Below are positions 7,301 to 12,771 of a DNA stretch of 12,771 bases, one piece after another (the first letter of the stretch is position 1; each line of letters opens with the position of its first letter). Where the stretch lies: positions 1 through 12,771 of the forward strand of contig JAOZQC010000023.1 in assembly GCA_029932425.1 (NCBI GenBank), given 5' to 3'. Position numbers and translations under genes: made by a program. The notes beneath the pieces are model-generated. The model saw only the letters and a list, made by a program, of their open reading frames with translations. It was not told where the DNA came from and made no database searches. Source of the DNA: Planctomycetota bacterium (GTDB lineage: Bacteria; Planctomycetota; JAJSAM01).

Positions 7301-7304
<4 letters not shown>
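6870..7304 (+). CDS. hsp20: Small heat-shock protein (Hsp20, alpha-crystallin family)
   Basis: Small heat-shock proteins are ATP-independent holdases that bind unfolding proteins and pass them to DnaK/ClpB or to proteases. This 144-residue protein has a short N-terminal arm (about 1-38), then the alpha-crystallin beta-sandwich beginning WSPATDVFETE and containing KMELPGVRAEHLSIVLVDDRLLIRG. It includes the family signature (LKDGFLVLVIP) and a C-terminal I-x-V-type motif (ERIAVEI) used in oligomer assembly. The start ATG has a strong Shine-Dalgarno (GAGAGGAG) directly upstream. The gene begins 21 bp after dnaJ, and its TGA overlaps the lon GTG by four bases (GTGA), so its translation is probably coupled to lon. 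Confidence 0.92.
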
Positions 7305-9715
<2,411 letters not shown>

Positions 9716-9716
9716 A

Positions 9717-11660
9717 ATGAGCGACAGTGAAAGGGACCAGGGCGGGAACCGCCCGGAGGGGCGGGGCGGAGGACGCCCGGGCCCGGATCGGCGAAAGCCG
9801 TTCCGGTTTTCCCTGGGGTGGGTGTTCCTCCTCGTCATCGGTCTCATCCTGGCCAACCAGTTCTTCTCCCCGAGCCCGCTCCGGCCGAAGTGGACGGAGC
9901 TCGCCGACTGGGGGAAGAAGGGCGAGCTCGACGAGGTGGTCTTCTCTCCCTCGAAGATCGTGGGCTACCGGGTGGTACCGGGGAGGGACGGGGGGGAGGA
10001 GAAGAAGGTCTACTTCGAGTTCCCCCGGGTGGTGCGGGATTCCGACGAGGCCTTCTTCCGCGAGAACGGGATTCCCTACCGGACGGAGTCCGACTCGGGC
10101 GGGCTCGCCACCGCCCTGGTCTGGCTGCTTCCCTTCGGCTTCCTCATCGTGATCTGGTTCCTCATCATGCGGAAGATGAACCCGAGCCAGCAGGTGATGA
10201 GCTTCGGCAAGTCGAAGGCGAAGATCTACGCGGAGAAGGAGGTGGGGGTCACCTTCGCGGACGTGGCGGGAATCGACGAGGCGGTGGAGGAGGTGCGGGA
10301 GATCGTCGAGTTCCTCCGGCAGCCGGAGAAGTTCCAGGCGCTCGGCGCCCGGATCCCCAAGGGGGTCCTCCTGCTCGGGGCTCCGGGCACGGGGAAGACC
10401 CTCCTGGCCCGGGCGGTGGCGGGGGAGGCGAAGGTCCCCTTCTTCAGCCTCTCCGGCTCCGACTTCGTGGAGATGTTCGTGGGGGTGGGGGCGAGCCGGG
10501 TCCGCGACCTCTTCCGGCAGGCCCAGCAGCACTCCCCGTGCATCGTGTTCATCGACGAGCTGGACGCCCTCGGCAAGACCCGGGGCACCACGCCGGTGAG
10601 CAACGACGAGCGCGAGCAGACCCTGAACGCCCTCCTCGTGGAGATGGACGGCTTCGACCCCAACTCCGGAGTGATCCTCATCGCGGCCACGAACCGGCCG
10701 GAGATCCTCGACCCCGCGCTCATGCGGCCCGGCCGCTTCGACCGGCAGATCGTGGTGGACCGGCCCGACATCCGGGGCCGGGAGAAGATCCTCGAGGTCC
10801 ACGCGGCCAAGGTGAAGCTGGACCCGGACGTGGACCTCAAGGTGATCGCCCAGCGGACCCCGGGCTTCGCGGGGGCGGACCTCGCCAACGTGATCAACGA
10901 GGCCGCACTCCTCGCCGCCCGGCGCGACAAGAAGGCGGTGTCGATGGACGAGCTGGAAGAGGCCATCGACCGCACCATCGCCGGCCTCGAGAAGAAGAAC
11001 CGGGTGATGACGGGGAAGGAGAAGGAGATCGTGGCCCACCACGAGGCGGGACACGCCCTCGTGGCCTCGATGCTCCCGCACTGCGACCCCGTCCACCGGA
11101 TCTCCATCATCCCCCGGGGCATGGGGGCCCTGGGCCACACCCTCCAGCTCCCCACCGACGAGCGTTACCTCCTCACCGTGGAGGAGCTCCAGAACCGCCT
11201 GGCCGTCCTCCTGGGGGGACGCGCCGCGGAGGTCATCGTCTTCGGCCAGGTCTCCACCGGCGCCCAGAACGACCTGGAGCGGGCCACGAAGATCGCCCGG
11301 CGGATGGTGACGGAGTACGGGATGAGCGAGAAGATGGGGCCCGTGTCCTACGAGCAGGAGAGGCCGAACATCTTCCTGGGCGGCGGGATGGGGACGCAGA
11401 AGGACTACTCCCCGGAGACCGCGCGGGAGATCGACGAGGAGGTGAAGCGGATGGTCTCGAAGGCCGAGGAGCTGGCGCTCCGGACGCTCACCGAGCACCG
11501 CGGTCTCCTCGAGCGGATCGCCCGGCGCCTGTCGGAGGTGGAGCTCCTCGAGAGGGAGGAGATCCAGAAGATCCTGGCCGTGGAATCCGGGCCCGGGGAG
11601 CCGGAGCCCGTCCCGGAGCCCGCTCCCGCGGAGATCCCGGGATCGGGGGAGGACGTGTGA
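9717..11660 (+). CDS. ftsH: FtsH ATP-dependent zinc metalloprotease
   Basis: FtsH is a hexameric inner-membrane AAA+ protease that extracts and degrades membrane and short-lived cytosolic proteins. The protein has 647 residues. A Gly/Arg-rich cytosolic N-terminus (about 1-30) precedes transmembrane helix 1 (32-47), a periplasmic domain (about 50-126) and helix 2 (129-150). The AAA+ domain has Walker A GAPGTGKT (221-228), pore motif FVGVG (254-258), Walker B IVFIDE (276-281) and the second region of homology ending in MRPGRFDRQ. The zinc site is HEAGH (442-446) with Asp519 as the likely third ligand. The C-terminus is a Pro/Glu-rich tail. The start ATG lies one base after the lon stop, with GAGG five bases upstream, so coupling to lon translation is likely. 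The end overlaps the RCK gene. Confidence 0.97.
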   Translation: MSDSERDQGGNRPEGRGGGRPGPDRRKPFRFSLGWVFLLVIGLILANQFFSPSPLRPKWTELADWGKKGELDEVVFSPSKIVGYRVVPGRDGGEEKKVYFEFPRVVRDSDEAFFRENGIPYRTESDSGGLATALVWLLPFGFLIVIWFLIMRKMNPSQQVMSFGKSKAKIYAEKEVGVTFADVAGIDEAVEEVREIVEFLRQPEKFQALGARIPKGVLLLGAPGTGKTLLARAVAGEAKVPFFSLSGSDFVEMFVGVGASRVRDLFRQAQQHSPCIVFIDELDALGKTRGTTPVSNDEREQTLNALLVEMDGFDPNSGVILIAATNRPEILDPALMRPGRFDRQIVVDRPDIRGREKILEVHAAKVKLDPDVDLKVIAQRTPGFAGADLANVINEAALLAARRDKKAVSMDELEEAIDRTIAGLEKKNRVMTGKEKEIVAHHEAGHALVASMLPHCDPVHRISIIPRGMGALGHTLQLPTDERYLLTVEELQNRLAVLLGGRAAEVIVFGQVSTGAQNDLERATKIARRMVTEYGMSEKMGPVSYEQERPNIFLGGGMGTQKDYSPETAREIDEEVKRMVSKAEELALRTLTEHRGLLERIARRLSEVELLEREEIQKILAVESGPGEPEPVPEPAPAEIPGSGEDV

Positions 11661-12307
11661 AGCGGGCGGCGGTCATCGGGCTGGGATCCTTCGGCCTGGG
11701 ACTCGCCCGGATTCTCACCCGTCTCGGCGCACGGGTCACCGCCGTGGACCGGGAGCTCCGGCTCGTGGAGATGGTGAAGGACGAGGTCCACACCGCGATC
11801 CGCATGGACGCCACGGACCGGGACGCCCTGGCGGAACGCGGCATCCACGAGGTGGACTGCGCGGTGGTGACCATGGGGGAGAAGTTCGAGGCCGCGGAGA
11901 TCTGCGCCTTCCACCTCGAGGAGCTGGGATGTCCCCGGGTCCTCGTCCGCGGCACCACGCGGGAGCGGGTGGAGATCCTGAGGGCGCTGGGGCCCGAGGT
12001 CCTCACCCCCGGCATCGACGCCGCCCGCCGCCTGGCGGTGGTGCTCATGTCCGGGGGACTGACCGACTTCGTGCCCCTCCCGGGCGAGCACGACCTGGCG
12101 CTCGCCCGCGTCTCCTCCTCCCGGGCCGGGAAGACGCTCGCCGATCTCGGCCTCGACCGCCAGAGGGTCCACGTGCTGGCCATCCGGCGGGGAGCGGCGG
12201 AGATCTTCGCAGGCCCCGGCCCCAACCAGCTCCTGGAAGAGGGCGAGGACCTCTTCCTCCTCGGCGCGGAGAGGGACCTCATCCGCGCCGGCTCCCTCTT
12301 CGCCTGA
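11657..12307 (+). CDS. trkA: TrkA/KtrA-type RCK regulator of potassium transport
   Basis: This is a cytosolic RCK protein that forms a ring on a Trk/Ktr K+ channel and gates it in response to nucleotides. The product is 216 residues, the size of single-unit KtrA rather than double-unit E. coli TrkA (458). The N-terminal Rossmann fold has VIGLGSFG (6-13, GxGxxG) and Asp31 at the end of strand 2, indicating NAD(H) preference. The body, including DATDRDAL and LGPEVLTPGIDAARRLA, follows the RCK_N pattern. The C-terminal RCK_C domain spans about 137-216. The GTG start at 11657 overlaps the ftsH TGA by four bases and is preceded by GGGGGAGGA. The next gene is convergent, so no channel subunit (TrkH/KtrB) follows. 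Its partner must be elsewhere, or it regulates another transporter. Confidence 0.92.
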   Translation: MKRAAVIGLGSFGLGLARILTRLGARVTAVDRELRLVEMVKDEVHTAIRMDATDRDALAERGIHEVDCAVVTMGEKFEAAEICAFHLEELGCPRVLVRGTTRERVEILRALGPEVLTPGIDAARRLAVVLMSGGLTDFVPLPGEHDLALARVSSSRAGKTLADLGLDRQRVHVLAIRRGAAEIFAGPGPNQLLEEGEDLFLLGAERDLIRAGSLFA

Positions 12308-12308
12308 T

Positions 12309-12382
12309 GAAACATCGCTGACCGGCACGGCTTTTTCACTTTTCCGAAACATCCGCGACGGGCACGACTCCTTCACCTCTCC
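12309..12382 (+). repeat. Two tandem imperfect 37-bp repeats
   Basis: Copy 1 is 12309-12345 and copy 2 is 12346-12382. Both begin GAAACATC and align without gaps, with 28 of 37 positions identical by eye. They start one base after the RCK gene stop and are less GC-rich than the surrounding genes. No convincing third copy follows. Copy 1 carries T-runs (TTTTTCACTTTT) that copy 2 has mostly changed to C. The function is unknown; it could be part of an interspersed repeat family or a duplicated terminator region. Confidence 0.7.
12317..12345 (+). terminator. Weak intrinsic terminator after the proteostasis run
   Basis: GCTG (12317-12320) can pair with CGGC (12328-12331) across a 7-base loop, including one G-U pair, and is followed directly by TTTTTCACTTTT. 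An alternative CCG/CGG stem exists inside. The T-tract is good for such a GC-rich genome, but the stem is short. It lies within copy 1 of the tandem repeat. Further on, GGGAAGG (12402-12408) and CCTTCCC (12438-12444) form a 7-bp inverted repeat with a long loop that could serve the opposing gene. Confidence 0.4.
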
Positions 12383-12443
12383 CGGCGCGGACGGGGGCGT
12401 CGGGAAGGTCACAGATCGTTCCCCCCTCCGTATGGTTCCTTCC

Positions 12444-12771
12444 CTAGTCGATCCGGAAGTGCTTCCGCACCTTCTCCAGCGCCGCCCGGTTCGCGCTCGA
12501 CGTCATGGGCTCCCCGGGACGGAAACCCGGGTCGGCGCCCATGAGCTTCCGGAGCGCTTCCGTCACCTCCTCGCGGAAGAACGGGGAGGGATCGCCCGCC
12601 AGGAACTCCACCGCCCGGCGGACCGCCTCCCGCACGGAGCCCCGCGAAGTCCCCGCCTCCGCGCCCGGTCCCGCCGCGGACAGCGCCTGCACGAGGGCGT
12701 TCGCTTCCGCCAGGGGGTCCGGGGCCGCGGGCCGTGCCGCCTCCCGGGCCTCCTCCTCCGCTTCCGCGGCC
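12444..12771 (-). CDS. Unrecognised Ala/Glu-rich protein, C-terminal part
   Basis: The frame is open from the TAG at 12444-12446 to the window edge, so the N-terminus is missing. About 108 residues are visible. The first part is a low-complexity Ala/Glu/Arg/Pro stretch (AAEAEEEAREAARPAAPDP), which looks like a linker or short helical segment. It is followed by a predicted helical domain with segments such as SVREAVRRAVEFLAGDPSPFF, ending in EKVRKHFRID. A GTG at 12692 could begin a shorter product, but the upstream residues continue smoothly and no ribosome binding site is obvious. I do not recognise the family. It is convergent with the RCK gene, 136 bp away, and not part of that operon. Confidence 0.6.
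   Translation of the reverse strand, partial: AAEAEEEAREAARPAAPDPLAEANALVQALSAAGPGAEAGTSRGSVREAVRRAVEFLAGDPSPFFREEVTEALRKLMGADPGFRPGEPMTSSANRAALEKVRKHFRID

Noticed and set aside
12309..12382. Two-copy repeat as a CRISPR remnant
   Set aside because: The copies are directly adjacent with no spacer and only two are present. There are no cas genes, so this is a tandem repeat, not an array.
11405..12412. Minus-strand 335-codon frame opposite the RCK gene, starting in the 37-bp repeats
   Set aside because: Most of it is antisense to ftsH and the RCK gene with biased composition. The repeat unit of 37 bp would shift its frame between copies.

Overview
The window is very GC-rich (clearly above 70% by eye) with strongly GC-biased third codon positions. 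It looks like bacterial chromosome carrying mostly housekeeping genes. One product has a Sec signal peptide, one has a lipobox-like leader, and FtsH and Lon are both present, so a diderm bacterium is likely. The gene set resembles high-GC lineages such as Myxococcota, Planctomycetota or related candidate phyla, but nothing here fixes the phylum. No rRNA, tRNA, CRISPR array, insertion sequence or phage gene was seen.

Layout. (1) About 1-2950, minus strand: a class I SAM-dependent methyltransferase followed by a large TPR-repeat protein with a lipoprotein-like N-terminus, probably one transcription unit. (2) 2950-3097: a divergent intergenic region. It carries a CATAAT box six bases before the start of a plus-strand zinc-type medium-chain dehydrogenase/reductase (3098-4117), which suggests a leaderless mRNA. 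(3) 4119-4148: nested GC-rich palindromes between convergent genes. (4) 4154-5638, minus strand: a secreted TPR protein of 494 residues. An AT-rich perfect inverted repeat lies inside its early codons. (5) 5639-5786: a second divergent region, with a possible short leader ORF and a -10-like box in front of dnaJ. (6) 5787-12307, plus strand: a tightly packed run dnaJ - hsp20 - lon - ftsH - trkA-type RCK gene. The junctions are 21 bp, a 4-bp overlap, a 1-bp gap and a 4-bp overlap. (7) 12308-12443: a convergent intergenic region with two tandem 37-bp imperfect repeats and a weak terminator-like element. (8) 12444-12771, minus strand: the C-terminal part of an unrecognised Ala/Glu-rich protein that runs off the window.

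How the genes fit together. The five-gene run combines a J-domain co-chaperone, a small heat-shock holdase, a cytosolic AAA+ protease and a membrane AAA+ protease. It therefore spans capture, refolding hand-off and degradation of damaged proteins. An NAD-binding RCK potassium-channel regulator is translationally coupled to its end. dnaK, grpE, the K+ channel subunit and a heat-shock repressor are not in the window. The flanking TPR, methyltransferase and dehydrogenase genes have no evident functional link to this run.

I found no clearly new biological system. The best leads are the coupling of a potassium-channel regulator to the proteostasis run, the 37-bp tandem repeat after it, the rare-codon palindrome inside the secreted TPR gene, and the possible dnaJ leader ORF.
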